Below the pieces are notes generated by a model, which had not been told where the DNA came from, made no database searches, and saw only the letters and a program-made list of their open reading frames with translations. Of a stretch of 64,000 bases of DNA, positions 1 through 10,332 are shown piece by piece. Each line of letters starts with the position of its first letter. Position 1 is the first letter of the stretch. This DNA comes from Tetmemena sp. SeJ-2015. Lineage: Eukaryota; Ciliophora; Spirotrichea; Sporadotrichida; Oxytrichidae. The DNA lies in assembly GCA_027382625.1 (NCBI GenBank), contig JAJKFJ010021638.1, positions 1 to 64,000 of the forward strand, in the 5' to 3' direction. Both the position numbers and the translations under genes were made by a program.

Positions 1-125
1 AATCTAATGGGAAACTCTAATAGTCTCGAAATATCTTGCACTCATTCTACTATATGTAGTACAACAGAGCCTTAAAGAAAGAACAGATTTAGAAAAACAA
101 AAGTAACTAGTCTCAGTAAGTTAAA
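1..125. other. Left-edge intergenic stretch
   Basis: AT-rich sequence before the first recognisable start codon. I see no coding frame that joins the HAD gene and no RNA gene. Confidence 0.4.
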
Positions 126-2221
126 ATGAAGGTTATTGAGTGCACTATAGAAAGGAGAGGTTCTTCTACTTTGTTAGTTTCTTATCCCTTCGATGGGTCA
201 CTTAAGAGATCTATGTAGACAAGCGATCATTCCCATCATGATATCTTCATTGAGTATAAATGATTTCTTGCATCTTAAATTTATTGAGCATATGAAATCG
301 AAAGATCAAATGAAGAGAGAAAGATACTACGATAGGATTGGTATAGATACAATTGAGCCAACTCACCTTAAGGATCTTCCAGAGTTTGATATGAAAATCT
401 CTCAAGGTTCGTATTTTCCCCAAAATAATGTTATCATCATCTTTACACCAAGGTTTTTAACCTCCTTCTAATTTAGATACCAATGACCATAGATAATCTC
501 GAGTCAGTCATCTGCGAGACCATGGATCCTATTCTCCACTATAAGCATAAAGAAAAACTACCACTAGTCTTGCAATGAGTTAGAATCTTGCTAAATTGAC
601 TCCTTCTAAGGTAGGGGAGTAGAATGAATAACTCAGGAAGACGACTACTGCAACTGCTTCTCAAATATCACAATAAAAATTGGGGGATATTTCTCTAAAG
701 AATACGCTTCAAGCAAGCAATTTAGGTGTCAATTCAAAAGTGAAAAATAATTAGCCTCCTCAAGAATAAAATGTGTTGAAAGATAAGAATTGGGACTCAA
801 ATAGTATGATCAAAGAAGCATATTGGTATGATGATTTAGAAGAAAGACAGAGAGAGGGCAGTTAGATAATTATATAGCAGCATTTATTTATTACTTCAGT
901 TAAAGCACTTAAGTAATGCTGATGTCATATGACTAAACCTAGTCTGAGACTAATACATACTAAATCAACCCTAAATCCCATCTTACTCGCTCTACTGATG
1001 ACATTTTTAGAAGCCAAGACTAAGCCACACTCAGAAACATTACCAACACCTACAAGTTAGGGCCTCCTCGAAAGGTCACGTTTTAGGAATCAGAACTTGT
1101 TCCCGTCTCTTAATTTGGAGAAAATGGCCTTTCTGGTGTTACTTCGAATCGAAAACGCTCAAGACGCTTTTAATAAGACCCTTTGGAGCAAAGTGAGGTC
1201 TACGAAATATCTTCTACAAATAAACTTCATCGAAGCTAAGACAGACTTAGAGAAAACTTGCTTTCTAAATTAGCTTATGAGCACATTTGGATACCCTAGG
1301 ATTAAAAACTCTCTAGTCATCAAACAGTAATTATTTTTGATTGGGACGATACGCTTTTGCCAACTACTTTTCTCTCAGCCAATAATGAGCACTTATTAGA
1401 CTGCAAGAAACTAGCATTCCCTGAGAAGCATAAATCTGCGCTTAATCACCATGATACCGTAGTTTGCCAAATCTTGGGGAGTGCCCTTAAGAATGGAAAG
1501 GTATTTATAATCACTAATGCTCTAGAAAGCTGGGTTTATGAGAGTGCATCAACTTTCATGTTTAAAATTTATCCCCTCATTCTTATTTAAATATCATGCC
1601 AGCAACTTATTCACTGCTGATTTCTCAAAGAGTGAAAGTGATAAGTGCCCGTGCTAGATATGAGGATAAATTCCCACATCATGACGTACTGTGGAAAGTA
1701 TTTGCCTTTCAAGATGTTCTGAAAGAGGGCCATATAGAACCAGGCATCTTGACTAATCTGATATCAATTGGGGATTCAGACATTGAGGTAGCAGCTGTTT
1801 ACGACTAATTATTTTAATAGACTTGGCTTCACAGTTCGAGAATTACTTCTTGAAAATAGTGAAGCTAAAGGAGGAGCCAAAGACTCCTGAAGATCTCACC
1901 AAAGAGCTAAAATAAGTACTGACCGTATTCGAAGAGATAATTATAGCGCAGCCAAAGCACTATGTATTTAACATGAAGACATTCCAGAGAGTGTTTCAAA
2001 TCAACAAGGAGGAGGTTCCTTAAAATAGGATCAAAATTAAGGTTGAGGAAATGCAAATGAAAACAAACAGAGTAGTGCAAAAGGCACTTGAAGATATCAA
2101 AGAACAAGAGGCCAAAGCGAAAATTGATTAATCAAACAAATAGGCTGAGGTACATGAGGCAGTGGAAATTATTCACACAAAGCAGAGATACTAGTCTCTA
2201 GATTCCAAATAAAGGAAATGA
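126..2221 (+). CDS. HAD-like phosphatase domain protein with Gln-rich N-terminus
   Basis: After removal of five IESs the frame is open from ATG to TGA in the ciliate code, roughly 640 residues. The N-terminal half is Gln/Asn/Ser-rich and low complexity. The C-terminal half is a HAD-superfamily fold: motif I IIFDWDDTLLP (nucleophile Asp in DWDDT), motif II FIITNA, and motif III/IV ISIGDSDIEVAA. This pattern fits a protist family of HAD-like proteins; aspartate-based phosphotransfer is the family chemistry, and the substrate is unknown. No signal peptide or membrane segment is seen. The segment after the HAD motifs (LASQFENYFLKIVKLKEEP) is reached only by removing a 17-bp IES. The start is the first ATG in the open frame. 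Confidence 0.8.
255..288. other. IES, pointer ATTGAG
   Basis: ATTGAG occurs at both edges. Excision removes an in-frame TGA and gives DIFIEHMKSK. Confidence 0.8.
410..455. other. IES, pointer AAGGTT
   Basis: AAGGTT repeats at both edges; excision gives KISQGFQPPSN. A GT-AG intron ending at TTTAG a little downstream is also conceivable, but the repeat explains the joint with no loss of frame. Confidence 0.7.
865..902. other. IES, pointer CAGTTA
   Basis: Excision between CAGTTA copies removes a TGA-terminated frame and gives REGSQSTQVM. Confidence 0.75.
1561..1598. other. IES, pointer TCATG
   Basis: TCATG at both edges. The joint ASTFMPATYS lies inside the HAD domain between motif II and the KVISARARYE segment. 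Confidence 0.85.
1806..1822. other. 17-bp IES, pointer GAC
   Basis: A 14-bp spacer of only A and T between GAC repeats. Excision changes frame to AAVYDLASQF, which continues the HAD-like protein. Confidence 0.75.
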
Positions 2222-2669
2222 AATTCTAATTCGATTAAAGTCCTAAAAGAACTTAAAATCTAAGGCAAATTTAATTAAGTTCAAGTTTCTATATTTTCTG
2301 CTATCTCAGCGAATTAATTGATGTAAGTATGTAATTTTTTAATAAGAATATTTATTTTATTTGCTGTCATATAGATAAGACGTCCTCTTTTTTCGTCAAA
2401 AGGTAGATGGAGTCTCTCAAATTCCAGACGAATTTAATACCCTAGATCAATAAATTGATGTTTTAATGCAACATTTTTAAGATCAAATTAAGTTAATTAC
2501 AAGGAGGATTGATCGAAAAACATCTTATTTATTAAATAGTTGAAGGAAAACACTTACATTAAATATTATGAGCGAGAATGGTGTAATGAGGTTTCTCACT
2601 CTGTATAAGTTTATAGGTGGTACGAACGTTATTGATTAAGAAGAGATTCTCTAATAAAGTGATGGCTTT
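2222..2669. other. Intergenic between converging genes
   Basis: AT-rich 3' flanks of the HAD gene (+) and hydroxylase gene 1 (-). No coding frame or RNA gene seen. Confidence 0.5.
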
Positions 2670-5600
2670 TCAAAACAGAGGGCCTCCCTTTGCTTCCTCC
2701 TTTCTAGTTTTTATCTTTCTATCAACTCTAATAATGCTAAAACCACATTTATATCTGTAATTAATAAAATATGTTAAGTTCAAAAAGACTTCTTTAAGTA
2801 TTACATTGATTCTTGTCCTTTTATAAAGCCTTGCATTATTTACAAAGGCATATATCTTAGCAATTGATATCTTCGCAAACTTAATTTGAGCGACTATTTT
2901 GCTCCTTCTGAGTATTCAAATAATTATGAGATAAATCCTCGATTTCTTTAAGTTTCAGTAAATGCAGAAATTACATAAACTTAAATTGCAATCTACTATC
3001 GATAAAAATTTAATTATCTTATTAATTTTTGACTATAATTTTAGCTTTGTTGTCATAAGTCACATTGAACGGTTTCTTAATTTGCTCGCAGTAGTTACAT
3101 CATTAATATGTATGAATGATATCATTTATAAATTAGTCGATAATTTGATCCTTAGCATGCTTAAACGACTCAGCAACAAAGTAGTAAGGTTGCATGGAGC
3201 TGATGGGGTAATCCATAAAAGCTAAATTGTAAAAGATAATTAACCAAATGATTCTGAGCGATCTCAAATGGATCCAATGGAATTAATTTAGGCTTATCAG
3301 TTAGACAATATTCTAGCTCTCCAATACTGCTGAGAATTCCTGCTCCATAAGCCTTTGTAGTTCCCTTCTCTTTGCACATTCCAAACTCAATTGTGAACCA
3401 GTAAATGGCTGCCAGTCTTTCCAATTCTCTCTCATTGGCACCTAGGGAAGCCAATCCGATTTCTTAGGAGAAGTCTGCGAAGTCTTGATGGGCAAACATG
3501 GGTGCATGGCCCATCAACTCATGAATGATGTCTGGCTCAGGGGTATACAAAGGAGTACTATGAGCGCATATTTTAATAAGGGACTTAATTGAATCTATGA
3601 TGTCTGATATATTGAGTGCTATGAAAGATTTTGAAGGCAAGCCCATTCAAAAACTCTCTCTGAGTTAGAAGACCTCCCACAGGTTTTAGTCTCCAGCCAG
3701 TTTTCTATTTCAAGAAGTTTGAAATGTCATTCAGTCATTTTATTTGGTGGAAAAAAGAGAATTGATAAATTATGATTGAGCTGTGGAATATTGTCTTTGC
3801 TGAAACCGACGTGCTTCTAGAACTAATCAATTGTCCAGTTGAATTCCTCGCATGCGTGAGTCTTGAAGAGAGTTGTGAGACTAGGATAAATATAGCCCCA
3901 CACTTCCTTCTCCTACTTGGTGTAGTTGATATAGATAGGAATTTAATGGAGAATCGAAGGTTGTAGGAAGTAAAATGAACGCTTTTCAAGGCTGATGTCT
4001 AGCGGCTCTAATGCGTGGCAGTTTGAGTTTTTCTCTATTCTTGGTGGAATTTATTTGAAAAACCGAATTAATTAAATTAATGTACACTCTATTAAATTAA
4101 ACCAAACTTCATTTTGATCTTTTTAGACTATTAGACTATTAGACTATTCGAATAAATGGGCAAATACTTTTTAAAATTGGGAATAGATTACGCATCAATA
4201 TAATTATTGACTACGGGGTATTCCAATAGTCTAAACTTCCATTCTGAGAAATGTGAAAGAGATATTTAATTAGGGCGAGATGGGTGTGAATTATTATTTT
4301 TAAATATTAAAGTTCATTACAAATGGATGATCACAGGGGAAAGCTGCGAGTCAGAACAAAGCACTGAGATGGAAGGCCCCGATTACATGACTGAGCCAAT
4401 GGCAATACCTCCAATAGTGTACATCTTGCGAAAAATGGGTCGGCTTAGTGAGAGGAAGTCTTATACGCGCGGAGTAGACATGCCCAGATGGAGAGACCCA
4501 GAGTCCACTAGTAGTCAGTTTTCCTTGGACAGAGATGCAGCTGGCAGGATTCTTCGGGAGAACGATGATCAAGGGCTTGCATCTAGCCAATGCAGTAGGA
4601 GAGAGAGAGACAACAGGCTAGCTGATACAGTCACAGAGCAGATGACATATGTCGGAAAAGAAATGTTTGTTTGAGAAGAATAAGATGCGCTGTGTGCTCG
4701 GCGAATGCAGTTTAGTATGTTAAGTTAAATTTTAAAGCACCCATCTCGCCCTAATTAAATATCTCTTTCACATTTCTCAGAATGGAAGTTTAGACTATTG
4801 GAATACCCCGTAGTCAATAATTATATTGATGCGTAATCTATTCCCAATTTTAAAAAGTATTTGCCCATTTATTCGAATAGTCTAATAGTCTAAAGTCTAA
4901 AAAGATCAAAAATGAAGTTTGGTTTAATTTAATAGAGTGTACATTAATTTAATTAATTCGGTTTTTCAAATAAATTCCACCAAGAATAGAGAAAGACTCA
5001 AACTGCCACGCATTAGAGCCGCTAGACATCAGCCTTGAAAAGCGTTCATTTTACTTCCTACAACCTTCGATTCTCCATTAAATTCCTATCTATAATAGGC
5101 AGAGTGGTATCTGCTAGTTTATAATTTCTGGATAATAGAGCAATTTCATCTCTTCTCAATCTATACTACTCATCATTAAAATTATATGAAACATAGATGT
5201 TAATCAGTAAAACCTGCATGGTCGGTGGCCTAAATGCCATCACCTGAACCTAATATCCTTTTTCCAATATGATCAAAGTCACTCATCTTAACTGGGAACC
5301 AGGGCACCTCGGGGGTTGTGAGAATATGCACCTTCTTTGAAATAATTTTGAGATCAGCTAGCATTGCCTGCACTTTGTAGTCCTGCAAATCTCCATTGAA
5401 GTCTGCTTAAAAACTCACTAGCAAATCCTCATCTATTTGCTTGCTTGGCCTAGACAAAATCCTTGTCATGTTATCATCATCATCTTAATTAAATGGATAT
5501 ATTCAAATGTTGATTTTGTGGTTTCTAAAGACTTCAATAATGTTGAATAGGATGCCTGGCTTGTCGGCTGTCTCGATCTCTATAGAGGTTAGATCCCTAA

Positions 5601-5869
5601 CTTCCCAATAGTCGCGTGTGTCATCCTGATATACGTTTTCTCCTGGCTTGACTGCACTTAACTCAGGTACTGATGCACTCATACCATTGGATCAAAAGTA
5701 ATATAGATGATTGCTTTAAATGATTGGCAAATCCACGAATCAAGCAATCGACTGGTAGCTTAACTGACTTGGAGTTAGCTACTACCGTCTTTGATTGAGA
5801 TGGTAAGAGTGATGTTTGAGAACTGAGAAGGAGTCTTTTGATTGTAAGATGAGAGTTCTTTGAGAGCAT
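2670..5869 (-). CDS. Aromatic amino acid hydroxylase (phenylalanine 4-hydroxylase type), copy 1
   Basis: Iron- and pterin-dependent hydroxylase. Reading from the minus-strand ATG through nine eliminated segments gives an N-terminal regulatory ACT domain ([17 protein letters not shown]) followed by the catalytic domain: [34 protein letters not shown], the iron-binding [10 protein letters not shown] histidines and the third ligand Glu in YWFTIEFGM, then YGAGILSS and DKPKLIPL. The C-terminus [10 protein letters not shown] is supplied by a last segment beyond a 304-bp IES and ends at TGA. A second copy follows in tandem. Phenylalanine to tyrosine is the family reaction; tyrosine or tryptophan specificity cannot be excluded. 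The start is the first ATG of the open frame and matches the MLSK start of copy 2. Confidence 0.92.
2736..3039. other. 304-bp IES, pointer ATTAT
   Basis: Separates the last coding segment of hydroxylase copy 1. Excision gives NKAKIIRVDRK, aligning with [11 protein letters not shown] in copy 2, which has no IES here. Confidence 0.8.
3096..3137. other. IES, pointer ACTA
   Basis: Excision gives QIIDYCEQIK. Copy 2 has an IES at the same codon but with pointer GACT. Confidence 0.85.
3216..3246. other. IES, pointer TGG
   Basis: Excision gives QNHLDYPISS followed by the conserved YYFVAESF. Copy 2 has its IES a few bases away, with pointer GACT. Confidence 0.8.
3564..3600. other. IES, pointer TCATAG
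   Basis: Excision gives IRHHSTPLYT, a conserved PAH stretch. The copy 2 IES is shifted by several bases (pointer TAGTACA). Confidence 0.88.
3732..3777. other. IES, pointer AAT
   Basis: Excision gives [10 protein letters not shown]. Copy 2 has an IES with the same pointer at the same site. Confidence 0.85.
3930..3931 (+). repeat. TA target duplication, left copy (foldback element 1)
   Basis: TA immediately left of the element; the partner is at 5093-5094. Removing the element plus one TA restores LPIINYT across the hydroxylase gene. Confidence 0.8.
3932..4286 (+). repeat. Left inverted arm of foldback element 1
   Basis: Pairs with 4738-5092 on the opposite strand with only a few mismatches and one-base indels. 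Confidence 0.88.
4327..4674 (+). CDS. Hypothetical 115-aa ORF in the centre of foldback element 1
   Basis: Open from ATG to TGA with no TAA or TAG codon, so it reads the same in either code. Base composition is clearly richer in G+C than the arms and flanks. The predicted product is hydrophilic and Arg/Glu-rich; I recognise no domain, and no transposase motif is visible. It may be captured DNA rather than a gene of the element. Confidence 0.35.
   Translation: MITGESCESEQSTEMEGPDYMTEPMAIPPIVYILRKMGRLSERKSYTRGVDMPRWRDPESTSSQFSLDRDAAGRILRENDDQGLASSQCSRRERDNRLADTVTEQMTYVGKEMFV
4738..5092 (-). repeat. Right inverted arm of foldback element 1
   Basis: Reverse complement of the left arm; the two would form a 355-bp hairpin stem. 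Confidence 0.88.
5176..5206. other. IES, pointer TGAT
   Basis: Excision gives AGFTDEQYRL. The IES site and pointer are shared with copy 2; the spacer sequence is not. Confidence 0.85.
5473..5511. other. IES, pointer AACAT
   Basis: Excision gives HKINMTRILS at the end of the ACT domain. Site and pointer are shared with copy 2. Confidence 0.88.
5655..5754. other. 100-bp IES, pointer CAGTC
   Basis: Excision gives VKLPVKPGEN before the ACT domain. A 7-bp repeat AGTTAAG also spans the region, but that excision would be out of frame. Confidence 0.75.
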
Positions 5870-6414
5870 ATTAGAGGATAACTTATATAGTCAGAAATAA
5901 TTTATTATAAATCCTATTAACATACTCTCAGATCTTTCTTTCCAATTTTAAGATCTCCTCATATCTTTTACCCCTTTTTTTAACATCTGCTTTCAATGTT
6001 ACCTTTTACATAACATATTAAAAGTTCATTTATATATTAAGTCATAAATAATATGCTTTTGCCTCACGTACCTGGTAGCCTCATCACGGAAAGTATCCCT
6101 CTAATACATCAAGGATATAAAATGCGGATACACATTCTCTAAAAATATCAATCACTGGTATTTAGCTGCGAATTAAATACTATTATTCTTTTTCTTCTTA
6201 TTAATTTCTCGTATTTATATTTCCTTTAATGCTCAAATTTTTTTTAAGTATTTATAAGATTATTCTGAATGGAAGGATCTTTCAAGCTTGAGAGAGCAAT
6301 TATTATTTAAATAATTATAACAAGTTTTAATAGGAATAAATTAGAATTGGAACTTTCGAAGTGAGTGTGCAGTTTAATACTGGAGGGGTACGGTGAATAA
6401 GATTATATATTATG
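5870..6414. other. Intergenic between the tandem hydroxylase genes
   Basis: AT-rich. It holds the upstream region of copy 1 and the 3' flank of copy 2. No coding frame seen. Confidence 0.5.
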
Positions 6415-9400
6415 TCAAAAAAGTGGCTGGTCTCTTAAAATTTCCTTTCTTGTTTTAATCTTTCTGTCGACTGACACTGAGTTTGTCTTATTATCGTATA
6501 AAGAGAATTTTTGTGAATTTAAAGCAATTTTTAAATAAATGCAAAATATACGCTTTATAGGGTCTCCTTCTAGTATAAAGCACTCTTGCAAATGACTGAT
6601 CCTTGCGTGAATTTTGAAAAATTCAATGCCTCTCTACTGATTTAGAGCATATGTTCATGATCTGTTTCACATTTGTTCAATGTATTCATCCGAGATAGTG
6701 TAGAGGCTGTAGATATTCTGAAAGCTGCTGTCAAATCTAACATTTTCATCATATTTTCTCTCATTCTCGTTGGCAAAATGTTGAGTGCTACTGCATTTTC
6801 TTTTCTAAAATGTGTTCTTTGACTGAATGGGCTATGCTTTCCACTCCATTAATAATTGTAGAACTAGATTAAATATATGAGAACTAAATTAATTAATCAA
6901 ACTTGATCACTAAATTAATTAAGAATTAGCAAAAAGGAATTAAGATATGCAACAGTATAATTAAGACAAGGTGAAATGCTTAAATCTATTAGAGATATTA
7001 ATTAAGATGAGTATTAAGAATGTTTGCATCAAAAGTTAAAAACTTTTTGCTAATTCTTAATTAATTTAGTGATCAAGTTTGATTAATTAATTTAGTTCTC
7101 ATATATTTAATCTAGTTCTACAATTATTAATGGAGTGGAAAGCATAGCCCATTCAGTCAAAGAACACATTTTAGAAAAGAAAATGCAGTAGCACTCAACA
7201 TTTTGCCAACGAGAATGAGAGAAAATATGATGAAAATGTTAGATTTGACAGCAGCTTTCAGAATATCTACAGCCTCTACACTATCTCGGATGAATACATT
7301 GAACAAATGTGAAACAGATCATGAACATATGCTCTAAATCAGTAGAGAGGCATTGAATTTTTCAAAATTCACGCAAGGATCAGTCATTTGCAAGAGTGCT
7401 TTATACTAGAAGGAGACCCTATAAAGCGTATATTTTGCATTTATTTAAAAATTGCTTTAAATTCACAAAAATTCTCTTTATCACGTTAAATGGTCTCTTT
7501 ATTTATTCGCAGTAGTCAAAAATAATATACATGATAATATTATGAGTCGATTATAAGGTCCTTCGCATTTTAAAAGGACTCGGCTACGAAATATAAGGGT
7601 TGAAAATCAACGAGAGGGTAGTCTAATAAATAAGCTATAGGTAGATATTTATTTTGTGATGAATATTTTTAAGTCAAGGTGATTTTATGTTATCTCATAT
7701 GGATCCAAGGGTAAGTACTTAGGTTTGTCAGTTAGGCAATATTATAACTCCCCAAGACTTCCCAACTAACCCGCTCCGTAGGCTTTTAGGGCTCCCTTCT
7801 CTTTGCACATCCCGAATTCTATTGTGTAAAAATACAGAGCAGCAAGTCTCCTCAATTCTTATTCATTCTACAAACCACAAATAAGCATACAATACTTTTA
7901 TATCATACAAATTATAATATAAACTAAATTAATTATTCCTTATTTTGTGGGTTAAAGTTTGTAAAATATCGTTATTACTCTTGAATCTTAAAAATTTACA
8001 ATATAAATAATCTTATATAGCTGAGAATTTAATAAAAAAGAAAATTAAATTAGATATTAAATTAAAATGGAATAAATCAGCGGCAGTTGAAGTGTGTCCA
8101 ATTTAAATAGTTATTACACCATTCGATTCAGCATAAAATTCTAAGAACTTTTTATCCTTACAACTTTTGTGTGGGGACCACTCAATACAGAGTTATAAGA
8201 GACACAAGTTCTGCTGAAACTGATATTAGGATTTGAGTTCACTGTGCACATCATATCTCGCTGCTGAGAGGTGCTACGAAGATGATTAAAGAAGAAACTT
8301 ATATTAATTTTTAATAAGCTATCGAACAAGCTGCAGATTAGGGGCTGAATCTACGATTTCAACTGACACCATTTTGCGACTCTCCATTTATTATTTTAAT
8401 CAATCATAGATTTTAATTAAAATTCCTACTATAATAAGTTAGAACATTTCAAATATAAAATACATAATTTTCTTCATAAGAGGAGCATTAAAAAATAAAA
8501 TCCTCAGAGGACTATAAATAAGATACTAAAAAGCTGATTTTATTAAATTTATAATATAGCATTTGCTAAGGTATACAGGTTTTGATCAGCGCCTAGTGAG
8601 GCTAATCCGATTTCTTAAGAAAAGTCGGCGAAGTCCTGATGGGCAAACATAGGCGTATGTCCCATTAATTCATGGACAATATCTGGCTCGGGGGTATATA
8701 GTGGTGTACTAAAATTTGCAATTATAAACTTTTACTTGTACTATGATGTCTTATATATTAAGAACTGTGAAAAATTTTGAAGGCGAGGCCATTTAAAAAT
8801 TCTCTTTGAGACAGAAGCCCCCCAATTGGTCTCATTCTCCAGCCTGTCTTTTCTTCCAAGAAATGCGAAATGTCATTCATTCGAAGTAATTAAGTTCTAA
8901 GAAAGTAGTCATCAATTTGTATTTATGTATATAGATTGAGCTATGGGATGTTGTGTTTATTGTAGCCAACCTCTTTCTAGAATTAATTCAGAATCTCTAA
9001 ATACTCCTAGCAGGCATGAGTCTTTTAGAGCTCAACTAGCCGAGTGTAAAGGAAGCCCCAAGTATCTTTTTCCGTTTAAGTGTAGTTAATAATTGGGAGG
9101 TCTCGATCTCCAATCTTGTAGCTATTAGATAATTGAGCGATTTCATCCCTTCTTTTAAGATATACAGGATCATAAGAAAATATTCTACTCCTAATACTCA
9201 TACTACAATAATAACAAATCAGTGAAGCTCGCATGGTCTATAATGGGGATGCCTTCCCCTGCTGTAAGCAATTACTTTCCAATGTGATCAAAATCGCTCA
9301 TCTTAAGTGGGAACCAGGGGACCTCAATTGTTTCGCAAATGCTAACTCTCTTGGATATTTGTTTAAGGTTGGAAATTAAAGCCTATACTTTAAAGTCTTC

Positions 9401-9993
9401 TAAATCGCCTTTAAAGTCGGCCTGGAAACTCACCAGCACTTCCCCATCTATTTATTTCTTGGGGCGCGAAGGTATCCTAGTCATGTTTAAATATACATTG
9501 CGATGAACTATGAGTTATTTAATTGCTTGAATGAATGAATGTTAATCTGATGGTTCCTAAAGACCTCCATAATGCTGAATAGCACGCCGGGCTTGTCTGA
9601 AATCTCTACCTCAAGAGAGGTTAAGTCTTTGACTTCCCAGTAATCCCGGGTGTCATTATAATCCTTTAAAACAAATATTATCAATAAGTACACCACTATT
9701 TCAATGGATCATTCTTGATTAAATATATTAATGAATTGATTGTCATAAACGTTTTGACTTTGCCTGGCTTCCATTATATTTGAAGCCTCGACATTAATGG
9801 CAATTGTTCCAAAGTCTTGTTGAATCGGCGTTTATAGCTAACTGGAGAATGCACATTTATTTTGCTTTAGCATTTGGCATTATGTGTGGTTTAGCTAAGG
9901 TTTTGCACTAATTTTCAGATTTTTGTGAGTCAGTGATGATGGGGATGCTCCGAGCATCTTGAAGAGTTTACGGGTTGAGGACTTAGACAGCAT
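6415..9993 (-). CDS. Aromatic amino acid hydroxylase (phenylalanine 4-hydroxylase type), copy 2
   Basis: Paralogue of the preceding gene, in tandem and on the same strand. The restored product starts MLSKSSTRK, has an ACT domain ([17 protein letters not shown]) and a catalytic domain with [41 protein letters not shown] (iron-binding His pair), [12 protein letters not shown] (Glu ligand) and [16 protein letters not shown]. It ends FNVIYDNKT...[10 protein letters not shown] and then TGA. It is interrupted by eight conventional IESs and, near the 3' end, by a different foldback element from copy 1. One 0.7-kb insertion has an uncertain pointer. Five IES positions coincide with copy 1. Confidence 0.92.
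6499..6500 (+). repeat. TA target duplication, left copy (foldback element 2)
   Basis: TA next to the element; the partner is at 7479-7480. Removal restores FNVIYDNKTN. Confidence 0.75.
6501..6936 (+). repeat. Left inverted arm of foldback element 2
   Basis: Complementary to 7043-7478 over about 436 bp. Confidence 0.9.
7043..7478 (-). repeat. Right inverted arm of foldback element 2
   Basis: Reverse complement of the left arm. Confidence 0.9.
7518..7548. other. IES, pointer GACT
   Basis: Excision gives LIIDYCEQIK. Copy 1 uses pointer ACTA at the same place, one base over. Confidence 0.85.
7624..7675. other. IES, pointer GACT
   Basis: Excision gives QNHLDYPLVD then [11 protein letters not shown]. 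Confidence 0.85.
7868..8563. other. About 0.7-kb eliminated insertion, pointer possibly AATG
   Basis: This segment splits SLGA from [12 protein letters not shown], which are contiguous ([16 protein letters not shown]) in copy 1, so it must be removed. An AATG repeat gives an in-frame joint but leaves about eight extra residues; a better pointer may exist. A 62-codon minus-strand ORF inside (8141-8329) shows no recognisable domain. Confidence 0.55.
8712..8743. other. IES, pointer TAGTACA
   Basis: Excision gives IRHHSTPLYT. Equivalent to the TCATAG IES of copy 1 but displaced by several bases. Confidence 0.85.
8878..8937. other. IES, pointer AAT
   Basis: Excision gives PQLNDISHFL. Same site and pointer as copy 1. 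Confidence 0.85.
9173..9221. other. IES, pointer TGAT
   Basis: Excision gives ASFTDPVYLK. Same site and pointer as copy 1. Confidence 0.85.
9488..9543. other. IES, pointer AACAT
   Basis: Excision gives HQINMTRIPS. Same site and pointer as copy 1. Confidence 0.87.
9657..9746. other. 90-bp IES, pointer ATGAC
   Basis: Excision gives QNVYDTRDYW. Copy 1 is uninterrupted here and has its own N-terminal IES about ten codons upstream. Confidence 0.8.
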
Positions 9994-10332
9994 CAGAGGG
10001 CTTAATTAAAAAGATGAATATTATTATGGAATTCAGAGTAATTCATAATTTAACAACAACTTTTTGCCAAATTATTCTTTTCGAATTAACTTATCTCAGA
10101 GAATCCATCCCTTTTTAGTCATCAAAGGTAAATAAGCAGTCTTCATCATAATAAAAATGGAAAAGACTCGTTAGTAGTAATGAAGATAATGGCTATAAAG
10201 GTGTGACTGAGAAAATATTCTTTAATTTTAGAGAAATTTACTGATAACAGCTGCGAGAGAAGAAACCTGCTCTTCTCACGAGCTTGCGTCACTGAAAGGC
10301 AAAGCATTTTAGCTATGGAATTAACTTGTAAA
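9994..10332. other. Intergenic between hydroxylase copy 2 and the acidic membrane protein gene
   Basis: AT-rich spacer between two minus-strand genes. Nothing further recognised. Confidence 0.45.

Larger units (their letters stand above)
3932..5092. mobile_element. Foldback element 1 (TA-flanked, long inverted arms) inserted in hydroxylase copy 1
   Basis: A 1161-bp insertion with two near-identical 355-bp inverted arms (left 3932-4286, right 4738-5092) and a 451-bp unique centre. The ends start TAGATAGGAATTT, and TA is duplicated outside. Precise excision is required for hydroxylase copy 1 to be read, so in this genome it behaves as an IES. No transposase is encoded. It resembles a foldback or MITE-type derivative of a TA-targeting (Tc1/mariner-like) transposon. 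That assignment is inferred from the TA duplication only. Confidence 0.85.
6501..7478. mobile_element. Foldback element 2 (TA-flanked) inserted in hydroxylase copy 2
   Basis: A 978-bp insertion with two nearly perfect 436-bp inverted arms (6501-6936 and 7043-7478) and a 106-bp AT-rich loop. The ends read AAGAGAATTTTTGTG, unlike those of foldback element 1. TA is duplicated outside. Excision of element plus one TA gives FNVIYDNKTN, matching [10 protein letters not shown] in copy 1. No coding capacity was seen in the arms or loop. Confidence 0.85.

Noticed and set aside
193..471. Stand-alone 92-codon ORF and similar standard-code ORFs throughout
   Set aside because: They start or stop at TAA/TAG, which are glutamine codons here, or run into IESs. 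They are pieces of larger genes or shadows.
410..477. GT-AG intron in the HAD gene
   Set aside because: Possible, but an exact 6-bp repeat bounds a shorter segment and the remaining bases read in frame, so IES is simpler.
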